Source of the DNA: Cladopsammia gracilis
Lineage: Eukaryota > Cnidaria > Anthozoa > Scleractinia > Dendrophylliidae
DNA: 64,000 nucleotides
Assembly (NCBI GenBank): GCA_022457155.1
Contig: JAJGOT010000501.1
Span: 248,001 to 312,000 of the forward strand
Direction of reading: 5' to 3'
Part shown: piece after piece, positions 14,101-22,272 of the stretch
Layout: the number at the start of each line of letters is the position of its first letter
How positions within the stretch are numbered: position 1 is the stretch's first letter
Translations under genes and position numbers: made by a program
Notes under the pieces: model-generated
What the model saw: the letters and a program-made list of their open reading frames with translations, nothing else
Told to the model about the DNA's origin: nothing
Database searches by the model: none

Positions 14101-15976
14101 ATCTCTCCCTCCCACATCGCTAAAATTTTGCAGTGCATCCTCCCCCGAGCTTCGCGAGGTTCTGCGAGACACGTATTTCTAGTTTACCCCTCGGCTGCTT
14201 GGAAATTATTTAAAACTCCTCTTCTTCGATTCTGACTTTAGGCTCGATTTTCAGCCGTTTGAGGGAGACCGGTTTTCAGATCCTCCTCCCAGTGTGCTCG
14301 AAGGAACGCGGGCGCACAAAACGGCTGGGAATCGAGCCTATTCTGACTTCCGAAGAAGAAATAACGCCTCGCATTGATAAAAACGTATGAATGAGAGTTC
14401 CTCGAAGCAAGTTTTTATCCCTTAAAGCTCTTCTTTTTCCACTAAAGCAGCTTCTGAGTATTCTTTAAAACTTTCTTTTCGTCCATTTTGAATATTTTAA
14501 GTGTGTTATTACTCCAATAAGACCTGATAAGATGAAACAACGGTTTTGAAGCACTTGCGCGACGTCGTACACGCATGTTGGGCGACGTCATACGCGCCCG
14601 CGATCTAGCCCTGTACGACGTCGCGCCCGCGAAACATTCCGCTAGCCATGGCCATGAAAAATGACGGGCATGGTTCTATGAGTATGGAGCTCCGCTACAA
14701 AAAATAAATAATTTTTGAGAATAACAGAGAGTTGAACCAATAGCAAACTTTACCGGATTCTAACAGTCAGGCCAAAGGAATATTTATAGACAAATGTATG
14801 GAGAAATGAAAATTCTAATGGAGATTTCCCAGCAAGTCTACATTCTTCAGATTTATAAAATATTTTTGTAATAATTTGAGAGACTGTCGCATTTTTAGGA
14901 TTTAAACTATACAATCACTGTTTTGTATTAGTTACCTAAACAAAGGGTCAACACTTGTTCATGGCAGAAGGCAAGCGTTGACCAATCCGTACCCTCCTTG
15001 TTACTTCAGCTTCAAGTTTCTTGCTCTTTCTATTTTGTGCATATTTTTACTGTTTTGCTTTTCTCTTTCACAGTTCGTCCCTCAGAATCCACGAAGGAAA
15101 ATTGCAAGCTGACTCTCTGGTCTTCGTGGAGTGGGTGCCGGGGCACGTGTAACCGAGGCGGCCGATTTCGGACGCGTACAATTCTGCAAAAATCGGGGCC
15201 TGGAGGAAAGCTGTGCAAAGACTTCTCTCTAATAAAATGGAAAAGGTGTAAACTTCAGAAATGTCCTTCACAGAAAATCAATGGTAAGGATTCAGTTAGT
15301 ATTTATAGCAGCAGGTCCAATGTCAATTTAACCCTTTAACAAGAAGCATCCAATTTTCATTTCGTAACATATTGAGAAACAAATGGTACCATGTAATATA
15401 AAAAGTACTGCTGAAGAGGTTTCATTTGAATGGTCACACCATAGGATTTCATCAATAGACTCAAAAGTTAGAACAAATAGTACCATGCAAAACTACTGAT
15501 GAAGAGGTTTCATTTGAATGGTCACTACAAAGGATTCCATTGACAGACTCAAAACTAAGAACTACACTACATGTCTCTATAACTGACTCTGGGAGTGAAA
15601 GGGTTAAAGGGATCCACGGGCCAACGGACTTTTGAGCGCGGCAAAGGCGCATCGAAAACCTAACGCATAAACCTTTTGCGCGTGGACATGCCAGGAAAAC
15701 GATCTGAAGACGATCGTGTGGACGCAGATCTTTGTTCTCGGTGAAACTGCAAACTTTTGAAAAGGTAAGTATTTAATGACGCGAAATTAAACTTTCCTTT
15801 CCATCTTTCAGATTGCATCGTAACCGGGTGGTCTCCCTGGACATCTTGTTCTAAAAAGTGCAACAGAGGTAGAAAGTATCGGATAAGGAAAATCGTAAAA
15901 AGTGAACGGAATGACGGGGCGAGCTGCCCTACAAAACTAAGAGAGAGAAGAAAATGTGTCCCCGTAAAATGTCCTG
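5000..15976 (+). CDS. Spondin-family secreted matrix protein (mindin/F-spondin-like), seven exons, 5' end incomplete
   Basis: Joined exons 5000-5107, 5898 region (start 5896)-6100, 8391-8596, 9653-9871, 10606-10779, 15074-15283 and 15812-15976 total 1287 nt (429 residues) with every GT/AG border in phase. The first four exons form a Spondin_N domain: CCACG, the ITF-G-KW strand, SPLIGASHS, WEYGG, PSPDWNVGVD and DLYPWDAGTDDG are visible. Three TSP1 repeats follow, one per exon. Known spondins are secreted matrix proteins that bind cells and guide growth or immunity; the role here is inferred from family. CCACG resembles F-spondin, while GVD..(L/M)CD and CEVS-WSSW resemble mindin, yet mindin has one TSP1 repeat and F-spondin six, so this may be an older architecture. 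No signal peptide or reeler domain was recognised upstream, and the stop codon is uncertain (see 22108-22193). All borders are phase 1 except one phase 2 border inside Spondin_N. Confidence 0.9.
5131..5596. mobile_element. MITE family 1, copy A, interrupted by a second MITE
   Basis: Ends GAGCAATTTTCAA and TTGAAAGCCGCTC are the terminal inverted repeats of a family with other copies at 9897-10165, 23563-23845 and 50227-50508. Internal landmarks include CCAAGCGCGGGAAAACGCG, GTGGCGCGAGATTTTTTAG and several CCAATCA boxes. The left TIR is split by the element at 5143-5331. Confidence 0.8.
5143..5331. mobile_element. Small MITE nested in MITE family 1 copy A
   Basis: Near-perfect inverted arms of about 50 bp (AATAGGCCATTTGCA..., GACTACAACTACCAGAAT) enclose an AT-rich core. 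The insertion falls inside the left TIR of the outer element, so it is the younger of the two. Confidence 0.75.
5896..6100 (+). CDS. Spondin exon: Spondin_N core
   Basis: The exon begins after ACTGAAAG with GT AAA TGG, which completes the Gly codon split at 5107 and gives the family pattern G-K-W-T-K. It ends at GTCTTCAG|GTTAGA, phase 2. Family landmarks are YPQDFP, RWSPLIGASHS, DYIVWEYGG, ASPGV and EWGAVDKLE. The upstream polypyrimidine tract is TTTCTTTCTACTG. Confidence 0.92.
6101..6707. other. Spondin intron, AT-rich, no feature except a short GC motif
   Basis: Around 6390-6515 the motif CCCGCGCTTG and related forms recur (TTTTCCCGCGCTTGG, TTTCCCGCGCTTG, TTTTCTCGCGCCTG), like the core of MITE family 1. 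The open frame past 6100 is intron read-through. Confidence 0.4.
6790..7795. repeat. (AAGCAT)n hexanucleotide satellite with variants
   Basis: About 165 units of AAGCAT with sub-variants AAGCAC, AAGCGC, AAGCGT, AAACAT, AAGTAT and GAGCAT arranged in higher-order blocks. Because the period is six and the unit has no stop, both strands stay open for over 350 codons (Ser-Ile, Leu-Met and Tyr-Ala repeats); none of these frames is a gene. Confidence 0.95.
7796..8109. repeat. 314-bp palindrome with AAGCAT-bearing arms
   Basis: The left arm begins AAGCCCGGTCCTCACTTGCG and the right arm ends with its complement. The arms hold AAGCTTATGCGCTAGTGAGGAC and ATATCAAAACCTTGC or their complements. The 60-bp centre again contains GTCCTCACTG and short AAGCAT runs. 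Confidence 0.85.
8249..8266. repeat. Poly-C run
   Basis: Eighteen C bases, followed by a C/A-rich stretch to about 8300. Other long G or C runs lie at 13881-13895, 24248-24265, 24423-24443, 34832-34845 and 43373-43387. Confidence 0.9.
8391..8596 (+). CDS. Spondin exon: Spondin_N, second half
   Basis: Acceptor TTCTTATTTTCAG and donor GCAG|GTAACG. The phase 2 entry completes an AGC (Ser) codon and the phase 1 exit splits a Gly codon. It encodes TTFKADSRRNLVSVL, then PSPDWNVGVD, MCDRNCTW and KDLYPWDAG, all highly conserved in Spondin_N. It lies 280 bp after the end of the satellite/foldback element at 6708-8109. Confidence 0.93.
8597..9652. other. Spondin intron, no feature seen
   Basis: AT-rich sequence. 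The open frames on the minus strand have no recognisable domain. A short CCGAAAATTTTCCGA-type motif recurs at 9406-9450. Confidence 0.4.
9653..9871 (+). CDS. Spondin exon: end of Spondin_N and linker to TSP1
   Basis: Acceptor CAACCTCTTCAG and donor ATAG|GTGAGT, phase 1 at both ends. It begins GTDDGITFTSAN, continuing the DAGTDSG block of spondins. A His/Pro/Asp-rich linker and GACTEPRHIPFPGIG follow. The linker does not resemble a specific known spondin. The same DNA in another frame is open for 105 codons and is a shadow. Confidence 0.88.
   Translation, partial: VPMTALRSPQPTGNQNHNSQYRISPDTRISIQKDHFPTGTTVTSYDPLVRSNYSLCTHPEHALNQDIFPSLE
9897..10165. mobile_element. MITE family 1, copy B
   Basis: It begins GAGCGGTTTTCACTCGAG and ends CTCAATTGAAAACCGCTC, with the shared internal CCAAGCGCGGGAAAACGCG. 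It lies in the intron just after the last Spondin_N exon. Uninterrupted, 269 bp. Confidence 0.8.
10606..10779 (+). CDS. Spondin exon: TSP1 repeat 1
   Basis: Acceptor TTTCACATCTAG and donor TCCG|GTAGGT, phase 1 at both ends, the usual phase for movable TSP1 modules. The core reads CEVSRWSSW, CSVTCGHG, QRGRAI, CPKEVDTRPC and RNC, giving six cysteines. WSSW fits the C-mannosylation motif WxxW, and CSVTCG fits the O-fucosylation motif CxxS/TCG. Confidence 0.93.
10893..11033. repeat. 141-bp palindromic foldback element
   Basis: Arms of about 60 bp begin AGACTGCGAGTGGTCCCTC and contain GAGCGAGCGAAACGCGAGCG; the right arm ends CTACTCGTAGTCT. It would fold into a nearly perfect hairpin. It lies 114 bp after the first TSP1 exon. 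Confidence 0.85.
11034..13880. other. Spondin intron with a GC-rich block and TA microsatellite
   Basis: At 12000-12075 short complementary GC motifs (CCTCGCGAAGCGAGG, GGCCGAAGGCC, GGCGGCCGAAGGCCGCC) form several small hairpins in otherwise AT-rich DNA. A TA run follows at 12127-12146. From 12200 to 13880 no supported gene was found. Confidence 0.4.
13881..13895. repeat. Poly-G run
   Basis: Fifteen G bases, followed by three copies of a CAGTCCCATGG / CAGTTACATGG 10-11-bp motif to 13931. Confidence 0.85.
14219..14360. repeat. Inverted repeat (about 140 bp)
   Basis: Arms TTCTTCGATTCTGACTTTAGG, GCTCGATTTTCAGCCGTTT and their imperfect complement ending GAAGAAGAA. The loop is about 55 bp. Probably a MITE remnant. 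Confidence 0.55.
14361..15073. other. Spondin intron, no gene
   Basis: CpG-rich motifs (GCGACGTCGTACACGC, GACGTCATACGCGCCCGCG) at 14556-14632 form imperfect repeats of GACGT. Nothing else was recognised before the TSP1 repeat 2 acceptor. Confidence 0.35.
15074..15283 (+). CDS. Spondin exon: TSP1 repeat 2
   Basis: Acceptor TTCTCTTTCACAG and donor AATG|GTAAGG, phase 1 at both ends. It starts with a short Ser/Glu linker, then CKLTLWSSWSGC, CRGTCNRGGRFRTR, CKDF and CKLQKC. C-mannosylation WSSW is kept, but the O-fucose site reads CRGTCN rather than CxxS/TCG, so that modification may be lost. The intron before it is 4.3 kb and holds palindromic elements. Confidence 0.92.
15328..15608. mobile_element. 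MITE family 2 (TTAACCCTTT), copy 1
   Basis: It starts TTTAACCCTTT and ends CTCTGGGAGTGAAAGGGTTAA. Inside, a block CATTTGAATGGTCAC...AGACTCAAAA occurs twice in tandem. Related copies are at 56226-56519, 61114-61410 and 62261-62330. Confidence 0.75.
15812..15976 (+). CDS. Spondin exon: TSP1 repeat 3
   Basis: Acceptor CCATCTTTCAG and donor CCTG|GTAAGA, phase 1 at both ends. The core is DCIVTGWSPWTSC, CSKKCNRGRKYRIRK, GASCPTKLRERRKC and VPVKCPG. WSPW is present; the position of the fucosylated Ser/Thr is Lys (CSKKC). No fourth TSP1 exon was seen between 15977 and 26400. Confidence 0.92.
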
Positions 15977-16148
15977 GTAAGAGTAATGGTGTTAACGCTG
16001 GTTTTTAAGGGAAAACCTTAGATAACAACGGCCTGGACCACCTGGGACGCCTTATTGAGACTTATATAACGGCGTAACTGGTTAGCTTTCAGCTGAGGTT
16101 CGGCTTAGCAGTTTATATAGTTAAATTTAGGCCTAAACAACCCGAGAA

Positions 16149-16225
16149 GCTAGGTGGTACAGTGGTACGGTAGGCTATGTAAGCCTCAGCCTAGCTGAGG
16201 TCACAAGTTCAAACCTGAGTGGGGA
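16149..16225 (+). repeat. tRNA-like SINE head or degenerate tRNA
   Basis: TGGTACAGTGG resembles a polymerase III A box and AGTTCAAACC a B box, about 45 bp apart, followed by a T-rich tract (TTTTCTTTTTT). The rest does not fold into a convincing cloverleaf. A tRNA-derived SINE head is the best guess. Confidence 0.35.
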
Positions 16226-16394
16226 TTTCAGATTTTCTTTTTTACACTTAAACATTATTACGTTCTAATTCGCTGCGCTCAAACGAACGTAAATCATTTT
16301 ACCCTTCAATTCCCGTAATATCAATCACCAGACACAAAGTATGGTAGGATACGCAAGCGAATCCAGCACATATGAATTCACAAAGTAAAATGAA

Positions 16395-17098
16395 AGGCGC
16401 TTTTTCTTACCACGAGAAAGCTGATTGTCAGCGCGCGAAGAAAAACTTGCTTTCTTTCCGCGGTCGCTCGCACGTTGATCTCTCTGTCGCCTTTTACGAC
16501 TCGCCGCTTCTCTGGCCTTCTTAAGCCGCTATTCATGTTCTGAGCCGGATGCCAGTTCGTTTGACTCGTATTCCGCTACCACTTGCCAACCGTCCTTACT
16601 TTTAACTGCGACCTTTATCAGCTTCTGCCGTTTGTGGATACGCTGCCTGGCTTCTTGGGAAAGAGTCTTTATACAAGCCAAATTAGGCTCCCCGCGTTCG
16701 CTCTCGATTTGAATACTTTCAAGGATGGAGTCTAATTCAGTGTTCAGCTCGAACGCCCTTGTACTTCAACTGCACTATTTCTTTATCCATCCTACTCTTT
16801 TGAACGACCTGCTTCTCTTTATCGGATCTTTATCTTCCAATTTCTGCTCGAGATAGCCCTTGAACGTGGAAAATTCTTGATCAACATTTCGCGAGTTGCC
16901 TCCGCGTTCGTCGCTCGTTTGGCCTGTTTCTGCCGGAACGGAAGATCCTTCAGATTGCCTCTGATCGCTAGGCATTAGTCCGAAGATGGGGTAAAGGGAT
17001 GTGTAAACTGTGTGGAACCGCAAGCGTGAATGAAATTCATGAATAGGCCAAGGTCTATAAGTACTAGAAAGCTGACCAATAGGACGTGTGTAATACAC
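16395..17098 (-). pseudogene. Decayed gag-like ORF of a retroelement
   Basis: The minus strand first encodes an Asp/Arg-rich stretch with FSTFKGYLEQKLEDKD, then after a frameshift (near 16780) ELDSILESIQIESERGEP, LSQEARQRIHKRQKLIKV and GWQVVAEYES, an in-frame stop, and a basic tail (RLKKAREAASRKRR). I recall similar proteins upstream of recombinase-type retroelement ORFs in cnidarian genomes; the exact class is uncertain. Stop and frameshift show it is dead. Confidence 0.5.
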
Positions 17099-17109
17099 AA
17101 TAGAGGGTG

Positions 17110-18471
17110 CGGCAGGTGATAAAGCTTAACAAGTAGCATAAATTACTTGGAATACCAGCGGAAAATACATATTGAAAATAAAATTCTAAGTGACTACATT
17201 ACGTTATATAATTCTCAGTAAGTGTCCAAGGTGGTCCAGACCGTTTTCAAGAGGCGAATCTTTGCTGACGTCGTTGTTTGCATTTTGCTTCATTAGCAAG
17301 TCTAGCATACGAATTTACGTAAAAAAAATACGAATTGACTTCAAAAGTTGAAAGCCGACTTGTTAAACTTAGTAATCTATGCAAGTTTTAGCTCTTTTCA
17401 TCTTATGTTTGAGAAAATATCAGCAGAATTGCTGGGTGGCAAAAGCGCTAATGAGCCATGAGTGAGACGCATATGCTAATGAGGCAATAGTGACGCAAGA
17501 AAAAAGCGCAAGCTTATGTTAACATAAAAACGATCTCGACGCAAGCACAAGCATAAAAGCAAGCACTGGCTCAAGGATTTAACCATTTTCCTTCTGTGTG
17601 CTTGCGCAGGTATTTATGCTTATGTCTTGTTCATTGGCACTCGACACAAATCTCTTATCCTTGCGGTTTTTCTTGTGCTTGCGTCCCAAACTAGTTTTGC
17701 TATATATGGAATGAATAATACTACAATAGAAAACAGTGAAAGTACACACACCCTCAGTAAAACGTTCAAGTGTCAGCTTTGGAAAGATGTTCCCTAAATA
17801 TACCAGAACCTCGTTTTCTGGGCGTGGCTTAAATCTATTTTTACCCCTATGTATATGAGGTACCAATTCCTGTCATATTTTTTTGGCTCAATACCCTAAA
17901 AAGTACCGCGATACTCTAACGGTGGTCATTTTAGATTTTAGCACCATAAGGTGATCAATCTACTAATTTTACCCCAAAAAGGACACCCCCGTCTTTTTTA
18001 TGGGAGTCCCCCCCCCGGAGGGGGGTACTCAGAGGTGTCCGCGGGTGGTGTCCGTTCGAGCGGAATGGTTGCCCACGCGTCCTATTGCCCATTTCGAAAA
18101 ATACCATAATAATCTTTTATGTACAGGCTCAGCCTCACTGGGGTGTATTTATTCAAGTCTCCTTTGTTAGAATGGCACAATGAAATTCAGAGTACATGTA
18201 GGAACGCTAGGACGTAGCATTTTGTGTTCGTATACAAATGTGCACCGTATGCAAATTGACAAGAAGTTGAAGCATAGCACCTGCAGTTCGTGCTGAAAAC
18301 AATTTTTTTCTCAAGATCTTTTTTTTTTTGGCCTTTTACATTCTTCCCATTTAATAAGAGCACGAATTTGCGCTTTTCGCCTAAATTTCTTGTTGTGTCT
18401 GAACTAGTTTAGAAACTACAAATCAAACGCACACTAGGTATTTCTAAATTTTCAAAACAACAGATCCAGCT
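17110..18471. other. Non-coding, short foldback related to AAGCAT elements
   Basis: At 17500-17625 GACGCAAGCACAAGCATAA and TATGCTTATG appear in opposite orientation, a small decayed relative of the foldback element at 6708-8109. C-rich/G-rich motif CCCCCCCCCGGAGGGGGG lies at 18008-18025. No gene seen. Confidence 0.4.
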
Positions 18472-19485
18472 TTAACCCATTGACACCTGAACCGCCCGTA
18501 ACCGCCCGTACAAGACTCCACTGCTTTAAAAAATTGCAACTTTCTTAATCGTGTGAAGATTGCCTTAACTAGCAGTTGTGAGCATTGACTAGAAAGTCTC
18601 TCAAATTGAGATACCCAATAAACACAAAAAGTCAGTGATTTTTGCAGAATATCAGCGTTTGAATTTGGACAATAAATTTTACCGTTATACATTTTACCGT
18701 TTTTAACGTCATGGAAAAACAACAAAAATCACGTTTTTGCCTTTACTTTTTTTATTCAAATCATCGTGGCAAACCCAAAAGTCAACATTCACAGCAAAAT
18801 TCAGTCCTAGTTCTAGCTTAATAGTGAATTTTTTTGCTCTTATTCGTTGCTCGGGCCGAATTGCAGCTTCTCGTTCTAGTGCATGCTGACCTTACCTTGC
18901 CAGCACTGCATGCTGGGAAATAGCCACAATTTTTGACAGCGTTCGTTTCTTTCCGCATACATTTCATATTCATTCCACAGCCACTCCGACGCACCGCCGA
19001 AATTTCGCGCTTGTTTTGTTCTTCAGTGGTCGCAACTTCCAAAATATGCCGTGGTAGGTCGAGAAATTCATCCAGAGTCGAGTCCTAAGGCTACTTCATT
19101 TCATGGCGGCCGTTTTTTCCAGTTCAACGAGCAACGAGCCAAATACGTAAACGAAGCTAGTACAACACCTAACTCGCTTCATTTAGAAAGTGGACTCTGA
19201 ACTACCTTCAAGCTTAATGATGCTCATCAGGCAGCTACTAAAGATAACAAATGGCTGTGAACTTACCAAAAATCGCAGATACATTATATTGAAGCCTTTA
19301 TTGAGAACGAAAGAAGCAAAATGACAACGTCACAATAACGTTTCCAGTAAACTTGAGCCTTCAGTGTTTTAGAACAGCAGCACTTTCAATGGCAACCCCA
19401 AATATGGAGTCACGAAATCCTATGGGGCGTGTGTATGCAGAAAATCACTCAAAAACGTAAAAATCCTCAGGTGTCAATGGGTTAA
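18472..19485. mobile_element. TIR element of about 1.0 kb (TTAACCCATTGAC), copy 1
   Basis: It begins TTAACCCATTGACACCTGA and ends TCAGGTGTCAATGGGTTAA, perfect 19-bp inverted ends. Length 1014 bp, very close to a second copy at 31618-32633. No transposase frame recognised, so non-autonomous. Confidence 0.75.
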
Positions 19486-19572
19486 AACTGTAATGTAATA
19501 AGTACTACATTATGAAAATTAATCGTAGTTCGAGATGGGTATTAAAAATAATAATAATAAAAAGAAAAACTT

Positions 19573-19644
19573 TGCCGGGACCAGAATTCGAACCTGGGTT
19601 ACTGCGGTCACAACGCAGGGTCCTAACCAATAGATGATCGCGGC
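19573..19644 (-). tRNA. Second tRNA-His (GTG) copy, diverged
   Basis: The reverse complement gives the same cloverleaf as the copy at 19774 with several substitutions: the D stem has an A-C mismatch (ATC/GAC), the T stem a G-T wobble, and the anticodon loop reads TTGTGAC with GTG intact. The acceptor stem is the same. It may be a weaker gene or a young pseudogene. It lies within the left arm of a large inverted repeat. Confidence 0.6.
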
Positions 19645-19773
19645 TTGCCACGCAACACGCGGGTGGTTCAGATGGTAAATTTTCGAATTTTGAGGTGCCT
19701 TTAGTTATCAACATGTTATTTCTCTTAACATAATCAATGATCAATAATCGACCAGCTGCGTACTGCGTGGCAA

Positions 19774-19845
19774 GCCGCGATCGTCTAGTGGTTAGGACCC
19801 TGCGTTGTGGCCGCAGTAACCCAGGTTCGAATCCTGGTCCCGGCA
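19774..19845 (+). tRNA. tRNA-His (GTG)
   Basis: The 72-nt cloverleaf has a 7-bp acceptor stem with one C-C mismatch at the fifth pair, D arm GTC...GAC with loop TAGTGGTTAG, a perfect anticodon stem CTGCG/CGCAG around loop TTGTGGC (anticodon GTG), and a perfect T arm CCAGG-TTCGAAT-CCTGG. A poly-T tract follows within a few bases and would end polymerase III transcription. It lies head-to-head with a second copy at 19573-19644. Confidence 0.85.
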
Positions 19846-19917
19846 ATTTTTTTTTTTCTTTTTCTTATTATGTTTTTGGAATACCCATCGCGAACGACGA
19901 TCAATTTCATAATGTAC

Positions 19918-20349
19918 TGTTTTTATTTTTGCTCGAAGCCATTAGCCTGTTTTATAGCTAGCTACTCTCCAATTCGAGTTTAAATAAAGATTATGTATAT
20001 GTATGTATGTCACATTCGTTCCTTTAAAGCTGGATCTGTTGTTGTAAAAATGCACCTCGAAATTCAAAAGCTTGATCAAATGACAATTATAGAGTAAATC
20101 CAACAGCTTTTAACTGCTTTTAACCTCGTCCCCTTCGCAAGTGGCGCTCTACTGTTTGGACGAAGGCAAAGTTCGAGCGGTAGCTGAAGTTAGAGGCCAA
20201 GCCGCGAGGAAGGGTCAACTAATCTCCTCCATATTTCGCTCGCGGCTTCACTACTAATTCCCCATCCACACGTATACGTTTACGTTCGTAAACACATTTT
20301 TTTTTAATCTAAAATGCTCCCGTCCAAATTTTTTATTTTCTTAATTTTT

Positions 20350-20380
<31 letters not shown>

Positions 20381-21104
20381 GGCGGGGGGGGTGGATATCA
20401 GCCTAGTGTTGAAATGAAAGGGCCATCCTGCTTAAATAAAGATGACTTGACTTGGCATTCCTTTTTTCGCCCATATAATTTAAACCGGCCGAATAATGAA
20501 TATCATCGACTTGAGAATTTTGTCCTTTTGTACCAGAGAATTCTTACATGACTAAAGCTCCATTCACACCAACGGTTAAAAACGTTTAAGGCCTGTTCCA
20601 GGCGTACAGATAGTGGGGAGGGCGCGATCGAAGCAATGCAAGCGGAAAAACAGAGAGGAGACTGTGGGAGAAGGGGCGCGCCCCCTCTCCCCAGTCTCTC
20701 CTCGTTTTCCCGCTCGTTCGCGCGCCGGCCATTGCAATTTATCTCTGTTCGCGTCGCTCCATCGCGCCCTCCTCACTATCTGAATGCCTGAAACAGGCTA
20801 TCTTCTGAATAGGAACTAGCCGGACCTGTAGTGGTGGAGGGGATACCGTATAAATAGATGCCGGTAAAAAAAAAGAAGCTGCACGCATTGAATATGTGCG
20901 CAAAAGGACATTTTCGTCTGCGCTCGCTTGTCTTCTTGTTTGACAATCTCTGAGACTGAGTTAACACCCGGGGGGAAGGTACTCCCTTATCTGGATATAA
21001 CGGTGACGTGCGGCCCGATAGGGTATGGTTGTCAGGGGGTTTTGTCTTGAACGAAGTATCGATTTCATCACCTTTAGTCTTAAACGGGGTATCGTTAAAA
21101 AACT
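19918..21104. other. Non-coding stretch with retroelement-like tail and poly-T/poly-G
   Basis: TTTAAATAAAGATTATGTATATG followed by TATG repeats (19979-20008) looks like a retroelement 3' tail. Another possible tail, AAATAAAGATGACTTGACTT, is at 20434-20453. A GC-rich block with CCCTCTCCCCAGTCTCTC lies at 20620-20790. No gene seen. Confidence 0.35.
20345..20391. repeat. Poly-T followed by poly-G
   Basis: Fifteen T bases then about thirty G bases broken by one C. Similar T-then-G junctions lie at 36606-36634 and 51460-51493. Confidence 0.9.
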
Positions 21105-21262
21105 AGCAATAATCACAGATCATGGAGACGCGTTCGAAGGAATTTCCGGCGGAAATGAGCCCCTGAAAAAAACCAATAGGGGCGGCCATTTGGAAGACCG
21201 TCTACCAAAAAATCTCAAATTTGTCTCCAACACGAAATTAGGATTGCGTTCTTCGAACGCGA
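21105..21262. repeat. Dispersed repeat, copy 1
   Basis: Shares AATTTCCGGCGGAAATGAGC, AATAGGGGCGGCCATTTGGA and TTCTTCGAACGCGAT with 24771-24924. The outer motifs GACGCGTTCGAA and TTCGAACGCG are inverted, suggesting a small TIR element. Confidence 0.7.
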
Positions 21263-21273
21263 TAAGCATATAT

Positions 21274-21456
21274 AGTCCACTCTCTCTTAACGACTACTTT
21301 CTTAAGCGACCACTTCCCGTAAGCGACCACTTTGTAAATAACCGGTTTGTTTCTCAGTCAAATACTGTTTCAAATTGATTTTTCTCTTTAGCGACCACCT
21401 CCCTTAAGCGACCACTTTTTCCTGCACCAAGGGTGGTCGCTTAAGAGAGAGTTGAC
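21274..21456. mobile_element. MITE with AAGCGACCAC motifs
   Basis: Terminal inverted repeats AGTCCACTCTCTCTTAA and TTAAGAGAGAGTTGACTT; inside, CTTAAGCGACCACTT recurs four times in both orientations. 183 bp. Confidence 0.75.
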
Positions 21457-22107
21457 TTTGTATATTAATTTGTAGAAACCTCACCACAAGCCGAATTTTA
21501 ACCCGTATTTTGCTGGCGCAGGATTTGAGTGGCTCGGCCACAACTTCCGTGTCTCCTGAGTACATAACCGGGACTGTTTGCAGCATATTTTCGCACTTTA
21601 TTTAGTTTTTTTTCTAACCCTATGATGTCCTTTTATTCTCTCAGCGTGAACAGTCCTGGACTAACTTAAAGAGAGATTGGTAGGACGGGCCTAAACGTTC
21701 TCATCCTTGCTAGTGGAAGGATTCAGTGCAGTACACGCAATAAAAAAAATGAGATTGGTTGTAGTAGCGATGTGGACAGGAGAAACTCGTATAGTTATTT
21801 ATATTGTTGGTTTTTAAACCGCATAGACTCTCCTGGCAGAACTTTGATCTCTTGGTGGAAGTACTACTAAGATGTATCGATGGAAAACACTACAAACAAG
21901 TAGTTTCTCTCAGTTTCCCTTTATGGAATATAAACCGCGTTAAAGCGCGGGAAATATATTGCATTTCTACTTTCTGGCTGTATAATTTTGCTTGTTGATA
22001 CTCGCGGAGAAATAATGTTTGTAGTGGAATGAACAATCGTTTTAAAAATAAAAGGAGTTCTTAAGAAGAAGTTTATCTTTTTATTTCGATTCATACCCTC
22101 CTTACAG

Positions 22108-22193
22108 CTACTAGAGGATTGCAAACCAAACCAGGCAGTGCGATGGAAGACTCGGCAAAAGAAGGAAAACAATATTTAAAATTGGTGGATTAG
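22108..22193 (+). CDS. Candidate terminal exon of the spondin gene
   Basis: A strong acceptor (long pyrimidine tract ending CCTCCTTACAG) is followed by a phase-1-compatible frame that opens with the Gly-to-Ala codon joint and encodes ATRGLQTKPGSAMEDS and a Lys-rich tail, then TAG at 22191. The phase matches the donor at 15976 exactly. It would add 27 residues after the last TSP1 repeat, across a 6.1 kb intron. No conserved domain supports it and no AATAAA was seen close downstream. The gene could end elsewhere. Confidence 0.3.
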
Positions 22194-22206
22194 ACCACAA
22201 TACGGA

Positions 22207-22272
22207 TTGGAGGCGTTCGCACGAGAACGCCTCTAGCAGGGAGCGATGAGAGGCGGCTGTATCCCCAGGCTA
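22207..22272. repeat. Partial copy of the 68-158 foldback family
   Basis: It contains GAGCGATGAGAGGCGGCTGT and ends CCCAGGCTA like the right arm of the element at 68-158. A short GAGGCGTTCGC/GAACGCCTC hairpin stands where the left arm would be. It begins 14 bp after the candidate spondin stop codon. Confidence 0.6.

Larger units (their letters stand above)
19498..19917. repeat. Inverted duplication carrying the two tRNA-His copies
   Basis: Arms at about 19498-19660 and 19758-19917 are reverse complements over some 160 bp, including flanks beyond the tRNAs (ATTATGAAAATTAATCGT on the left pairs with ATTTCATAATGT on the right) and A-rich/T-rich tracts. The central spacer is about 100 bp. The duplication therefore copied a block larger than the tRNA. 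Confidence 0.7.

Noticed and set aside
16775..17098. 107-codon minus-strand frame as a separate host gene
   Set aside because: It continues in another frame into retroelement-like sequence, so it is part of a decayed element.
19505..19961. Two frames with RSNPGSNPGPG-like peptides
   Set aside because: Translations of the tRNA-His T arm and its inverted copy.
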